Source: Sciurus carolinensis (Eukaryota > Chordata > Mammalia > Rodentia > Sciuridae). From it: a stretch of DNA of 64,000 nt. Positions 8,691-20,990 of this stretch are shown here, in pieces. How positions within the stretch are numbered: position 1 is the stretch's first letter; every line of letters starts with the position of its first letter. The position numbers were made by a program, and so were the translations under genes. The stretch is from the NCBI RefSeq assembly GCF_902686445.1, contig NC_062215.1:27674750-27738749 (forward strand), read 5' to 3'. The notes below the pieces were generated by a model. That model was given only the letters and a program-made list of their open reading frames with translations, was not told the DNA's origin and made no database searches.

Positions 8691-9125
8691 CTCTCCAATC
8701 TGCCTCCTCCTGTTTCATCTACAGATATGACTTGAGTTTATGGTCTCAAGATATCTTGCTTGGATAACAGTCCCAGCATCTTACCCACCCCCAGTCTCCA
8801 GTCTTGCCTACTTCCTGTTGACTATCTGGTGCCAGATAAGTATTCAAAAATATAATTCTCTAAATAATACGACTGTGCTTGTCATCTTTCTATTGATTTT
8901 AATCACCCACATGCATCCAAAACCCCATGACACATAAAAACTTGATGATCTAGAAACGATCGACTTTGGAACCCCATAAATTATCACCTTCCCCAATATA
9001 CAATAGCCACACCAAACAGCTCAGTGATATGCCCTGTGTTTACTTTCTTTAACTCCACCCTCTGTATACCCTTCATTCCCACATTCCCCCAAAGTAAGAA
9101 GTATTATTCCTGCATTACAATGAAC
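8691..9125 (+). mobile_element. Possible LINE-2 fragment
   Basis: Pyrimidine-rich text with the phrase order of L2 ORF2 ('cttgcttggataacagtcc', 'cagtctccagtcttgcc'). It is very diverged and the boundaries are uncertain. Confidence 0.4.
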
Positions 9126-9640
9126 CTACATCCCTTCTCTCCACTCAACATTATCTTTGCAATAAGGTATTTATATGTTTGTCTTCCTTCGCAGTCTGTG
9201 ACAGCCTCAGCAGGATTCCTCAGACTGTTCATCTTCAAAAGCCCTGGGGCTTATCAGAGCACCTTCATATACTCCAGACTCTGAGTTCAATAAGTTTAGC
9301 GCATTCCTGTGTGTTCTCCTTCAAAGATGGAATCACAGAGCTCTTCAGAGAACTAAAAACAAAACAAATGTGGAAAGACAAGAATTTAGCTTCCAACATG
9401 AGCAAACTAATCTCAGTTAGGAACTGGCATCAGAGGATAATGGTTCAAGTCCTAAGTTCTGCCATATTCTCTATCTAGGAGTTTGGGAAAGTTACCGAAA
9501 TCCACTGTGCTTTAACTGACTTGTCTTTTAAGTCATGGTAACCAGAGTTTTTGTCTCATCATCGCAACGTGAAGTTTACACGCGATCATATATGGCAAAG
9601 CCAAAACTTTGTGAAATTGGGAAAGGATACACAAAGGCAA
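9126..9640. other. No recognised feature
   Basis: Two overlapping plus frames (9024-9284 and 9179-9478) have no family resemblance. Confidence 0.45.
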
Positions 9641-10080
9641 ACATGTGAACCCCACGCATAAATTGTCCCTCAGGTATCAGAAACACGATGGCGCTATGGT
9701 TTGGAATGATTTTAGTTGCAAGAAACAAAATCAGAAAAATCATGGCTTAAACAAAAAGAGACTTATTGTTCTCATCACTGGAAATACGGAAGTAGTGGTT
9801 TTGGTTGGCTCAATAATGCCATCAGGGACTCGGGATGTGTCTCTGTGTTAACTCCATCATCTTTAGCACATCGGCTTGTGTCTTGATGCTTCAAAGGTGA
9901 CTGCAGTAGTCACAGGTCTCACATAGGCCTCACGGCAGAAGAAAGGAGGGACACAAGTCTCATTTGCTCTTTTCATTAGGAAACACACACTTTTCCATAG
10001 TTCTCATCTGAGCTCTGCTCCTTTCTCATTGCCTGGAACTGACATGGCCATCTTGAACTATCTGGTGGGCTGGAGAAGAG
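9641..10080 (+). repeat. Possible old interspersed repeat, family unknown
   Basis: The stretch around 'gttgcaagaaacaaaatcag' and 'catggcttaaacaaaaagag' recalls a mammal-wide medium-reiterated repeat, but I cannot name the family. Confidence 0.35.
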
Positions 10081-10285
10081 CTCAGTTTTCTCAGTCTTCA
10101 TGTGAAGATGGGCAGAGAAGGCGGTTTGGGAAGGGATGTTGGGTCTGCAAGCTACCAGTGTTTGCCACAAATATCTTCCTGAAAAAAATCTCAGCTTTCA
10201 ATTAATTATAGGACAATAAAGCATAGCATTGTGTTCCCAAAGCTGCTTCCAGCAGGGAAGGATTGATCATTAAGACTAATGAAGA

Positions 10286-10297
10286 GTCAGCATGTCT
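10286..10297. repeat. Left target-site duplication of minus-strand L1
   Basis: gtcagcatgtct here and gtcagatgtct at 12123-12133 differ by one base deletion. They bracket the L1 poly-T start and 5' end. Confidence 0.6.
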
Positions 10298-11477
10298 TTT
10301 TTTTTTTTCTTCCTCTTATTATTATTATTATTATTATTTTTTGATTCATTGTACACAAATCGGGTACAACTTTCATTTCTCTGGTTGTACACAAAGTAGA
10401 GTCACAGTGCTTGTGTAATCATACATGTACATAGGGGAATGATGTTGGTCTCATTGTTATCTTTCCTTCCCCTGGCCCCTCCCCATCCCTCATTTCCCTT
10501 TACACAATCCATCCTTCCTCCATTCTTTCCTTATCTGCCCCCCCATCCCCCCTCATGTATCATCATCCACTTATCAGAGGAAATATTTGGTCTTTGCTTT
10601 TTGGGATTGGCTTATCTCACTTAGCATGGTATTCTCCAACTCCATCCATTTCCCTGCAAATGTCATGATTTTATTCTTCTTTATGATTGAATAACATTCC
10701 ATTGTGTATATATACCACATTTTCTTTATCCATTCATCTATTGAAGGACATCTAGTTTGGTTCTACAATCTAGTTCTTGTGAACTGAGCTGCTATAAACA
10801 TTGATGTGGCTGTGTCACTGTAGTATGCTGATTTTCAGTCCTTTGGGTATAGGCCAAGGATTGGGATAGCTGGGTCAAATGGTGGGTCCATTCCAAGTTT
10901 TCTAAGGAATCTCCATACTGCTTTCCAGAGTGGCTGCACCAATTTGCAATCCCACAAGCAATGTATGAGGGTACCTTTTTCCCTATATCCTCGCCAACAC
11001 CTATTGTTGCTTATTCTTGATAATAGACATTCTAATTGGGGCAAGATGACATCTTAGTGTAGTTTTGATTTGCATTTCTCTTATTACTAGAGATGTTGAA
11101 CATTTCTTCATATATCTGTTGATTGTTTGTAGATCTTCTTCTGTGAAGTGTCTGCTCAGTTCCTTAGTCCACTTATTGATTGGGTTATTTGTCTTCTTGG
11201 TGTAAAGTTTTTTGAGTTCTTCATAAATTCTGTAGATTAGTACTCTATCTGAAGTGCCTGTGGTAAAGATTTTCTCCCACTCTGTAGGCTCTTTCTTCAT
11301 GCTGTTGATTGTTTCCTTTGCTGAGAAAAGCTTTTTAGTTTGAATTCATCCCATTAATTGATTCCTGCTTTTATTTCTTGTGCTTTGGGAGTCTTATTAA
11401 GGAAGTCTGGTCCTAAGCCAACATGATGAAGATTTGGGTCTACTTTTTCTTCTATTTAGTGCAGGGTCTCTGGTCTA
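10298..11477 (-). mobile_element. Rodent L1, minus strand (3' part)
   Basis: Reading the minus strand, ORF2 C-terminal sequence is followed by a 3' UTR and an A/(TAA)n tail, seen on plus as T and (TTA)n at 10298-10340. The 3' UTR matches that of the plus-strand L1 at 24921-25590 ('gtgtacaacc' type end). An LTR splits it at 11483, and the 5' end resumes to about 12122. It is 5'-truncated. Confidence 0.9.
10835..11340 (-). pseudogene. L1 ORF2 C-terminal fragment with frameshift
   Basis: Two overlapping minus frames (11001-11300 and 10835-11044) together cover the same ORF2 C-terminal region as the young L1 at 170-909. A frameshift near 11020 separates them. The cysteine motif is altered: second Cys to Tyr and last segment HCLWDC ([18 protein letters not shown]). 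The conserved PFDPAIP and YPKD segments are retained. It is not functional. Confidence 0.85.
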
Positions 11478-11482
11478 ATTCC

Positions 11483-12036
11483 TGTAAGGGGAAAAATGCA
11501 GTTCAACTTGGGCCGCTGCGGCGGTAGCTACCGCTGTGCGCTCCCGAGATGTAAGGCAGCCGCCGCTGTGTGATCCCACTGAACTGCCGCTGGCTCGCTT
11601 GGCTCAGTTGTGGCTCACCAATAGCTCCCAGAAAAAATGCTCCGCAAACATGAGGTCTCACGCAAGAGACTTTATTTATGCAGATGATTATCACGTCGGC
11701 TCAGGGTGAAAAGAAGGGGCAAAAGAGAAAGATGGCATGTGGCTTCTCCCAGATATTGGAATCTCGTGGGCTGCAAGGAACCAATAGCGGAGGAGAATTC
11801 TTGCAAACTGACTCATGAACCAATAGCATGTTAGGACATAAAGTGGGAAGCAGGAAAATGGTGGCAGCATAAGCTGGAAATTCCTCTAACGTAAGAGGCG
11901 GGCAGAGCGCAGATTGACAGGTGATGGGGAGGCCGGAAATTCCTCTAACGGAAGAGGTGGGCGGAGCACAGATTGACAAGTGGTGGGGAGGCCGGAAATT
12001 CCTGTAACAGGAGAGGCGGCGGCTTTATACATTACA
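11483..12036 (-). mobile_element. Solo ERV LTR with duplicated U3 enhancer-like unit
   Basis: This starts and ends TGTAA...TTACA, with an exact 5-bp target duplication attcc (11478-11482 and 12037-12041). The L1 sequence on either side joins in register. On the minus strand the U3 comes first, carrying 2.5 copies of a 59-bp repeat. AATAAA follows (TTTATT on plus at 11671-11676), then a GC-rich U5 (11490-11640). A CCAAT-type element is visible at about 11781-11785. A shorter relative lies at 49881-50261. No internal genes are present. Confidence 0.88.
11876..12023 (-). repeat. 59-bp direct repeat x2.5 in LTR U3
   Basis: Units lie at 11876-11934, 11935-11993 and (partial) 11994-12023. Each begins GGAAATTCC, a palindromic kappaB-like 9-mer. 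In units two and three it is preceded by CC, giving an ETS-type CCGGAA core. Such arrays resemble the U3 enhancer duplications of gammaretroviruses. The related LTR at 49881 has one unit, so the copy number varies within the family. Confidence 0.85.
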
Positions 12037-12041
12037 ATTCC

Positions 12042-12122
12042 TAGATCCTCTATCCATTTTGAGTTGAGTTTTGTGCAGGGTGAGAGATACGGGTTTAGTT
12101 TCATTTTGCTGCATATGGTCTT
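12042..12122 (-). mobile_element. L1 5' end after LTR
   Basis: L1 sequence continues in register from the LTR insertion point ('tagatcctctatccattttg') to the 5' truncation point beside the right target-site duplication. Confidence 0.75.
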
Positions 12123-12133
12123 GTCAGATGTCT

Positions 12134-13780
12134 AGTCTTTCCTTCAGTTACTGATAAATTTCAGTAATAACTATGAAGTTCTGTCTTGGGGGAAGAGAAG
12201 GTCACTCTAGTTTTATGCTTTGTCCTAAGAAAATGCATCCGATAGAAGCTAAAGAGGAAGGGAAGAGGAAGGACTCCCTGAGAATAATCTCTCCACTACA
12301 GTTTCCAGCATAATACAGTGTAGAGAGGCAAAAAAAAAAGGAGTGAAGGTGGGTGAAGACTTAGGAACACAAAAGAGATGCTGGAAGAAAAAAAAAAAAA
12401 AAAGAACAAACAAAATTAAAATAGTTTCATGCCTCTCTTGACTCAAATCCCAGCATAGCACTTACTTCATAGGCAATTTCCCTCCCTAGTACCACCTGCT
12501 AGCTGCCATAACTGTAGGGAAATCTGAGAAATCTTTAGGATGGCTAGGGAGTTCACTGGGGTTGTTTTTATCTTCTAGGTCTGGGATCACTATAAGTAGC
12601 ATTCTTCTTTACTTTGGTTCTGTCAAATAGAAACAGAAGAGACCTCAAGTCAGCATCTTGATTGAAAGCACACAGGACCTTGACTGTCTCAGATCAGCCG
12701 GGTGGAGGAGTGTACTTGGGCTGTGCCCCGACGCTGGACAATGCAGCTTTCTAGGAGAATATCTCTGCAGCCCCGGCAGATGGCTACTTTCTGTTTTTAG
12801 AAGAGCCGACTTGGGATGCCTTATGTTTTTAATCTTGTTGAAAGGAGTTCTAAAAAACTCAGTGCCTATCAATGGCTCTTCATCTTTTCCATTCAAGTTA
12901 GGGCAAAAATGTATTAAAATTAATTTATTATTTAAAATACGAGGAATGGAATGTATAATGCCCTTCACAGAAATGTAGGAATTAATTCCAGCAATAAATC
13001 TGAAACCAGACTGTAAAATCACGGTGAACTATTCTAACCGTCTGCACCTACCATTATGTGAAAAATTACCTAGCTGAAGCATTCCATTATGTCTTTCTGT
13101 CTGGGACTTCCTATCCCCTCTCTCTCTTTCCTTTTTTCCCCTCAGTCTCTTCAACACAGTCTCTTAGCTTAGGCCACAAAGGCAGTGAGAGAGGTGATTT
13201 TGTAACAGCTGTCTACCTAAAACATTCCATAGCCTCCTGATTTTAAGGTCAGAAGGTACTTTTATCTGCTGTAGCTTCTATTAATGTCGAAGTTGCCAAG
13301 TCTTTGGTGAGGATATGATTAAATTCCATCTCCATTTTTTTTTTTTTTTTTACTCAGCTCATCTAATGACATTGTCATGGTTAAAACTAAAACAGCAGTT
13401 TCTTAAATTTGATTGTGTTAGAAATGCACTTCTCATTGAAAACAAGAATTTGATTTCTGTTGGTATCTATATATTTTCATTGGTCAACAAGACTTCAGAT
13501 AGCTTTCAGTTTTTAACTTCAAATATTGTAATTCACTGCTCTCTCAAGTTGCAGATGAATGAAATATATTGACTAACTTATTGGAATACGCAGGCAGTTG
13601 GAGTATTTGTCTTTAAAAATAGATTTGGACTTATCTTCTTTGCAAAGAGCCATGTGGAAAATATATAAAGAAAGCAAATTCCAAAGGATTGGGTAGTCCC
13701 CTAGAGGTGGGAAAGCTTAAAGAGACTCTCAGTTTTCAATCTTTCAGGTTCAAACCTCCTGACATGGAACATTTTTGTTT
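12134..13780. other. Mostly unique sequence
   Basis: It holds A runs at 12329-12339 and 12388-12402 and a T run at 13335-13353. Two opposed frames at 12645-13022 cover one another and resemble no family. No exon is recognised. Confidence 0.5.
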
Positions 13781-13784
13781 TATT

Positions 13785-13965
13785 TGTTTGTTTTTTGGTA
13801 CTGGGGATTGAACCCAGGGGTACATAACCACTGAGCCACATCCCTGGCCCTTTTTATTTATTTTTTTTTTGAGACAGAGTCTTGCTAAGTTGCTTAGGGC
13901 CTCGCTAAGTTGCTGAGGCTGACTTTGAACTTGAGATCCTCCTGCCTCAACCTCTGACACTGTAC
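13785..13965 (-). mobile_element. B1-dID/MEN-type dimeric SINE
   Basis: Read on the minus strand, a B1-like (7SL-derived) half (about 13870-13965, with 'gcaggaggatctcaagttc') is joined by an A-rich linker to an ID half ending 'gttcaatccccagtacc'. This B1-plus-ID order is the dimeric SINE known from squirrels and dormice. It is moderately diverged. Confidence 0.82.
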
Positions 13966-13989
13966 TCTTCCCTGTTTTATTTTTGAAAT

Positions 13990-14225
13990 ACATACATATA
14001 TATGTATATATATGAAGTATGTATGTGTTTTTATTTTGTGCATATTATATCTAATAGTGGGGTTCATTTTGACATAACCATGCATGCATGGAATATAATT
14101 TGCTCCAATTTGGTCCCAGTTTTTCGCTTTTCTCTCTCCTCTTTCCTCTCCCTATTCCCTTTCCTCTGCTCTACTGGTCTTCCTTCTATTTATTTCTAGT
14201 TTTGTTTTTTTTTTTCTGTACTTCC
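13990..14225 (-). mobile_element. L1 3' UTR fragment with TA-rich run
   Basis: The section from about 14030 ('gtggggttcattttgaca' then pyrimidine-rich) matches 62870-63000. There it is clearly the 3' UTR of a minus-strand L1. A (TA/TG)-rich run precedes it at 13990-14030. Confidence 0.6.
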
Positions 14226-14515
14226 TTTTCAAATGTAAGGCATTTTTCCCAGAGAATTTGACTTTCCAAGGTAACATGACTCATTGGCATGAGATCTCAA
14301 ATTTCATATCTGATCAGTTCATTCCCTTAAAACTGATTTTTAAAAGGAAAAATTTTTTTTAAAAAAATATGAAATGTACAATCAAACAAAACTTGAGTTG
14401 AAGGAAAGAGCTAATGTTTAATTAATTGCATCAAAAACTTCACAAAGCAAAATTACATTGCAAAGAATCATCCCTTTCAAACTTTCTCAGTGGAATAAAA
14501 GATAAGATATGCATG
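14226..14515. other. No recognised feature
   Basis: AT-rich unique sequence. Confidence 0.5.
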
Positions 14516-14695
14516 CTTGGGAGTCAGATAGATAAGGGTTTAGATCTTAGCTCTCTGTTAGAATCTTAAGAAAGTTGCCTCTTCTGTGAATAAGGATGCC
14601 TGTTTTTCACTGTTGTGAAAATTAGTGCTGTGTGAAGTACCTAGCGCAGTACTTGAAATATAACAGGTGCTCAAGAAATTGCAGCTTTTATCAGC
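14516..14695 (+). mobile_element. MIR SINE
   Basis: The phrase order is that of MIR ('gtttagatcttagctctc', 'agtacctagcgcagtac', 'caggtgctcaagaa'). Confidence 0.7.
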
Positions 14696-17170
14696 TAACA
14701 TCAAACCCAACTTTTATATAAATGATGAAGAGGTTTATATAATCTGACTCACATAGGAAATGTGTACTTTGCAGGTGTCTGGTACAGGAAAAGAGAGATA
14801 AAGTGAGTACGTAAACCTAGAATGGGCACAAATGTTAGTCCTGCCTCCCTTAACTGAGATGTTGAAGGCTATTTCAACTAGAGGCACACTTTGTCCAGGT
14901 CCTTAGGTTAACACAAACAAGGCAGGGGACCCAAGATTGAAATCAGCCATTCCAGCCCATGAGGACCAGGACCATCATGCCCTGCAGTGTATTAACAAAC
15001 ACACTTGGACTCTCACCTGTATGTTCTGTCCACTCTTTTTTTTTTTTTTTTTTTTTTAAATCAGTTTGGGCCTGAACTTCCATCATTCTGTCCCGATTTG
15101 CATGCCAATTGCTGCAGTGTAGTCTACAGCAGTGTTCAGAGTCCCTGACACTTTACTTAGTCCTTAACTTCCTGTTTTAGAGATGGACACTGTCACTTGT
15201 AGTGCTCCATGCTAGTGGGGCATCTGTGCATGTGGATGTTTTCTTTGTAACCAGAATGCTTCCACTCCCAGGAAACACTTCTGTAGGCTATTTCCTGCAG
15301 AAGAAGAACAGAGTATCAGAATAAATCCAAACTCGCCTTCTGAATAGAGTGATTGGACTGTGGGTTACTGCCGTCAGGTCCTGATCTCATATTTTAGTTA
15401 ATTCGTCCTTCTAGATCCTATTGCAACTCAGCTTGTTTTCTTTCTTCTGCTGATGAGTTTTCGTAGTTCCCTGTACCAAGCTGCCCTGAGCTAAGAAGTC
15501 TTTAGAAGATTTTTGGAAAAGAAAAAGGTTAATGTAGATATCATGAATGCAGCTAATCTGTGGAGGGCATTAATATTCTCATACGATACACATTTCCCTT
15601 GAGCTATATTGTTCCTCTATGATGCAAAGCCACAACTGAATTCTCAGAGAATTACTGTTTTCAGTGATAAACTCTTTTCTTCCTAGGAGGTTTGATGGAG
15701 CAGGCAGTCATTTGGGTCACACAAAGATGTGGTTAGAAATCTGCCCTTCCTTCTGATGTTGACCCACATTTCTTGGACAAGGTTTATGTCTCCTCTGTTT
15801 TCACTTTCATTACACATGTGTCCTCCAAAGAGCCCTGTCCGATGTGCTTGCAAATGTCTTAGATGGCAGTAGACAAACCTATAAAGAGCTCCCACAAAGG
15901 AAACTGAGTATAATAAAACTAAAACTAGTTCTAATTCAGATTTTTATTTATACAAATGATAACAGAATGCTCTAGAGCTCTTAGGTGCAATGTGTGGGTG
16001 CTCATGAGAAGGAGTAGAACACAGGGGATCAGATTGCTGTGTTCCAGTGACCAAATTTAATATGTTGCTTTTCCCAGGCAACATGGTCCCTCTTGCCTCA
16101 GTGGAAGGTAGAAGCAGAAACACTGATGAAGGATGAAAATCATGGATTGTAAATATGAGCTTCAAGGGATCTATATTTGTAATTTTTTTCTTAGTACAGG
16201 AAGGACTCCTTACTTTGATTTGTTCTCTATGACTTTGAATTAAAAACATTAACTTTGCAGTCTATCATCTTGTTTTTTTACAATTAGATAAACAAAGAGC
16301 ATATTATAGATCCATCCTGGATAAAATGCATGTTTTTCATTGTTTTTCTGGGAGTCAGGGTGGGTTTATGCTAACTCTTACCTTTTCTCCAAGTTCCCAT
16401 TATGACCAACGACATGGATTGACAAGGGCCAGAGTATCATCTTCAATCATGAACTAGAAAAAACGAGGTAAGTTAGAGAACCAGAAGTGCACAAATAAGC
16501 ACCATACAGCCACTTATAATTGTTAAGGTCCTCTTGGTCACGTTCAAAAGGACAAAACCCTGGGAATCTTAGGCATATTAAAATACATTTAATTTTAATC
16601 ATACTGTGGAATCTCACAGAAATGAAGTGGGGAAATGAGGCAGCATGAACCTCTCCTCAGGAGAGGTTTGGGACCTTTTCTTGGTGGTAGCAATGAATCA
16701 GCTTTAATTGTTCCTATTTTTCAGATATTGTCATTCCTAATGTCAAAATCTCACTGAATCTTTTTGGGCCAGGTGTTTATCCCTGGTCATGTGGAGTAGG
16801 ATCACACCCAAAGGATAAGGGTACTGGGGCAAGTCCCTGTGTCCTGCCAGTCCATCTAGAGAGGGGGTATTTGCTTTGGACTGGGCAGTCACTCCTCAAA
16901 TCATCCCATACACACTTCTATTACTACATTAATTTTTGTAATTAAAACCTGCTCAATGTTCAAGTACAGACTATATGAAAAATAAAAATAAACTACACAC
17001 ACTTATAAAAATCCAACTATTTTTTTAAAAAAGGAATTTGATATTTATAGTGAAGATGATGAAGTTTTGTTGCTGAAGAGAAAGTTTGTTCTTTAGTTTG
17101 GGGAACATCCATCAGGAATGAATAGGATTGGATCTCCCTAAAGTTCATGCTCAGACATCTCAACTGCTGG
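14696..17170. other. Unique sequence
   Basis: About 2.5 kb without a recognised repeat except a T run at 15036-15057. The minus frames at 15683-15895, 15944-16249 and 17017-17325 have no family resemblance and no supporting splice context that I could see. Confidence 0.5.
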
Positions 17171-17174
17171 TACC

Positions 17175-17575
17175 TCAAATTGTGATCTAATTTAGAATCA
17201 GGGTCTTCAGAGGTAATCAATTTACATGCAATAATTAGTGTTGAGCCTGATGCAAAACGACTGGTGTCCTTATAAAAAGGGAATTTGGAGACAGGCAACA
17301 GGCATGGAACACAGAGAGGTGTCATGTAAAAGTAATCTGGGTGATGTATTTATGAACCAAGTAATAACAAAGATTGTCAGAAAAACAATAGAAGGCAGGA
17401 AAGAGGCCTGGAAGAGATTATTCTTCCCAGTCCCAATGAGAAACCAATTCTGCAGACACCCTGATCTCACTCAGATTTCCAGCTTCCAGAACTGAAAGAC
17501 TGTACATTTTTATTATTTAAGCCACCCAGTGTGTGGTACTTCGTTACAGCATCCATAGCAAACTCATGTGATGGT
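17175..17575 (+). mobile_element. MLT1-type (ERVL-MaLR) LTR remnant
   Basis: Typical order: 'ggtgtccttataaaaagg', 'ccagcttccagaactgaaag', 'aagccacccagtgtgtgg' and a tail near 17560. It is old and diverged. Confidence 0.75.
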
Positions 17576-18635
17576 ATCAAAATGTGGTTATACATTTAAA
17601 CATGACTTAAGAGTTTAAGTTTTCAGAGAAAGAATAGTCCCATAAAAATCTTTTCCTATTAGATGCCGAGGTCCTTTTTCACTGAGGCTAACCTTCACCT
17701 TTATCCCTGTAGTATGTCATGTACTTAATTAAATCCTTGGATGTATCACAGATCAAATAAGATTGGTTAAGTAAGTTGTTAAGTAAATGACCTAAGAGCC
17801 CCATTTAGAGATGTGGCCTAGTATTCTTATGTTCTTAGGGAAATATTCTGACATTAAGGTATTCATTCTCAATTTTGCAATAATTAGGACTTAAGCTAAA
17901 CAGTCACCAGAAAGTCATAAAGAAATAGATTCTCTTATATTTTTTGGTCAACTGTGGACTTTTTCCTCTCGGCAATTACTAACATTAGCTCAGCCATCTG
18001 TCCTTTTTACCAGTGATCCCATACATTTCAAAGACTCCAGCTGCGAAAAGCTTGGCTATTTCTTGTTTCCAGTAAAATATAATGATTCTCAGTAATTTAT
18101 AAATGTTTGGGATAGCAAAAAATCTTGCAGATATCACAATGGTTTGTGTTAAGCCCACTCAACCCTAAATTCACTGGAAAATGCCATAACGCAAAAGGAC
18201 AATGCTGTTATGCTATTAAAAAAACAAAAAAAACAAAAAAAAAAAAAGAGAGAGAGAGAAAATTCCACAGATGTTTAGTGAGGATGATAGTGATTAACTA
18301 AATATGAAATCTTTTTAATTGGGTACCAGTGAGCTCCTAAGGCAATTTAGCATTTTTGTAGGAAGATCTGTAGTTATCTCTTTCACATCTCTGTTCTTTA
18401 TCTCCACAGTAGAATGTCAACTCTATGAGGGTCAGAATTGCATTGATTTTGGTCAACATTGTGTCCCATAAATCTTAAGCATAAAATTTTAGTAATTATT
18501 CCCCTGTCTAGGCAAACTATTATTAGTTAGATATAAAATATAGATACCCTGATTCTTCCAAAAAATATGCTTGTTCCATTTTTGTTATTTAACCAAATGT
18601 TTTCTTGTGTTTCCCCACCTTATATCTTCTCTTTA
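17576..18635. other. Unique sequence with A-rich run
   Basis: An interrupted A run with CA steps and a (GA)n tail lies at 18218-18261. Otherwise nothing is recognised. Confidence 0.5.
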
Positions 18636-19180
18636 AAATCTTCAGTAGTTTTTCATTTCCCGTAGGACAAAGTTCAAAATCTATACCAGAACAGTTCTCT
18701 TTATAATCTCTCTGGCCTCCATTAATAGCTCTGACCTTATTTCTTTGCATTTCTCCAGTCTTGAATTTCTTTTACCCTTCTCTCCCAATATGCTGTCTGT
18801 GATCCAGCCACACAGAATCATTCTCAACCCCACACGTTCCGCGTACCTTCAGAGTTGTATGATGGTGTTTCTTGGGGACGAGCCTTCCCCTTCACCTCTA
18901 TTTGTTGAAATTTGATTGATCTTTCAAGACTGATATCACTGCCTGGGTGGTAACTTTCATAAATTCACTTCTTTCTTTTTACAAAACTAACCACTTCCTT
19001 GTGATTACCCCTGTCCCTAGAAAGTCATCTTTATATAGCAAATAAGTGATTTTGCCTTGATTTTTCTGTGTATATTTACTCTCTTCAGAATTCCTTGAGG
19101 AATTTATTTATCCCTCAAATCCAAGAACATAACTGAGTGTGTAAATCAAAGTTGGTGCTTAATTAATGTCAAATGAATCA
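18636..19180 (+). mobile_element. LINE-2 3' region
   Basis: The L2 3' phrase order is present ('cttcagtagtttttcattt', 'ggacaaagttcaaaatc', 'ctctctggcctcc') and ends near 'ttggtgcttaattaatgtc'. Confidence 0.7.
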
Positions 19181-20447
19181 CTTCTTATTTTTCTTAAGAA
19201 CTTACATTTCTACATTTACTCTTTCAAAAATATATTGGCATCTGGCTCTATTCCCGTGCAGACACTTAATCCTCACCCGGGAAATGGCATGTTCCCTTTG
19301 CTAGAACTGCCCAATGTTAGGATTCTGACTAGAGAGCCCTCACATCATCTTTTCAACTAGTTTTAAAATAACTTTAACGAGATCTACCCATCATGGCTCA
19401 AAACAGCCTGGTATAGATGGCACATCTCAATGCTGTGGGACGATTCACATTTTACATTTATTTCCTCCTATTTTTACAAAATAATCAAGCTAGTGGAATA
19501 ATACAACTTCATATTCCTATTATACCCTTCGTCTAATTGACTTGGATTCTCCAGAGTCAAATAAAGCTGAATATGTTATCCCACCCAGTCATGGGAAATA
19601 GACGCTGCTCTCTCTTCTCTTTGTAGAATTATATAATCTTCTGTGGGGGAGATGCTCAAGGCATGGATTTTTATAAACATGGTTAGTTTTGGAAAGCACC
19701 TGATGGCAATTGGGGGGGGAACTCCTGTGAATCATTTGGGCAGTTGCTTTGCCAAAGCCACTGAGAAATTCCCACCTTGTTCCCAGGATACCTGTTGACT
19801 GTGAACCCTAGTCAACTCTTTCAGATCATGGAGTCTCCACTCCTGGATTCATCAATTGTCCATGAAGTGCCCAATCAATTGAGAGGATGCAGATGGAGAG
19901 CTGAGAGTATCTATCACCTTATCCCTGGGTCTCCATGTAGGTCATGTGGTTGGGAGCAGTGTTATTGATCAGGTACAGTGACTGCAGCATCTTTAATGGC
20001 TCCTTAATTTGGCAAAATGCTACTTTATGAACCCTTTAACATAAATAAAGTTGTTATAGAAAAGTGAGAAAAACCCAGCAGCTTGACATGCTTTTAGATT
20101 AATAAAACTGCTTAAGTTCTTGGTGAAATGGGTCTTCTCACTGTGGATCCAAAGCAACACAATGCAATTTCTGGTTCTTCTGCCCAAAAGCACATGTATC
20201 AGTTTAAAAGAAAATTTCATATTTTATGCCAAATATTTCTAGTGTCTGAATTATAATAAAAATTTTCAGCACGATATATTGCAACGCAGTTTATCCAAAT
20301 ACTGTCCTACACAAGAAATTTTTAGGTCATCCCATGATTGGATGTCATTTAGGGTAACTTAAAAGGTTTTGAGGGATTACATAATTTATTTAAACTCATG
20401 TAACCAGTTAGTGGTATTTTCGGTAACCAAACCTAAATCTTCTGAGT
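19181..20447. other. No recognised feature
   Basis: Unique-looking sequence. Short frames (for example 19777-19968) have no family resemblance. Confidence 0.5.
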
Positions 20448-20455
20448 CCTGAATT

Positions 20456-20555
20456 TTTTTTTTTTTTTTTTTTTTTTTTTGCGGTGCCAGGTATTGAACC
20501 CAGGGCCTTGTGCTTGCAAGGTAAGCACTCTACTGACTGAGCTATCTCCCTGGCC
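20456..20555 (-). mobile_element. ID SINE (tRNA-Ala-derived)
   Basis: Minus-strand ID with a tail of about 28 A (T run on plus from 20454 to about 20480) and a body ending at 20555. The flanks share cctgaatt (20448-20455 and 20556-20563). It is little diverged and lies immediately beside an older dimeric SINE. Confidence 0.88.
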
Positions 20556-20574
20556 CCTGAATTATTAACTTATA

Positions 20575-20775
20575 TTTTTCGTGGTACCAGGGACTGAACT
20601 CAGGGCTTTATCCATTCTAAGAAAGTGCTCTACCACGGAGCTTAAATCACCAGAACTTTTTATTTTTATTGTGAGACAGCATCTCAGTAAGTTACCCAGG
20701 CTGGCCTTGAACTGAACTTGCTATCCTTCTGCCTTAGACCCCTAAGTAGCTGGGATTACGAGCACGTACTACTTG
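20575..20775 (-). mobile_element. B1-dID/MEN-type dimeric SINE
   Basis: On the minus strand a B1-like half (about 20675-20765) is followed by an ID-like half (about 20578-20650). It is more diverged than the ID element next to it. Confidence 0.78.
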
Positions 20776-20990
20776 CCGAGCAGACCTTGTGCCAAATGGT
20801 GTAATACAGAGCACTTATCCATCTACGGCTGTGTCTTGAGAGAAAATGAAGAAGGCTTATCATAAAATTATCTTCCTTAGTAACCTTCAGGAAACACTTA
20901 CATTTTAACCAGGTAAAAATCATGATGTTCACTAAAAAATTTTCAGGATAAATAGCCACAATAATATCATCCATTCATGACATGGTCAGT
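20776..20990. other. No recognised feature
   Basis: Short unique stretch between SINE and L2 remnants. Confidence 0.5.

Noticed and set aside
20485..20555. tRNA gene
   Set aside because: tRNA-like boxes belong to an ID SINE with A tail and target duplication, and no cloverleaf acceptor stem is kept.
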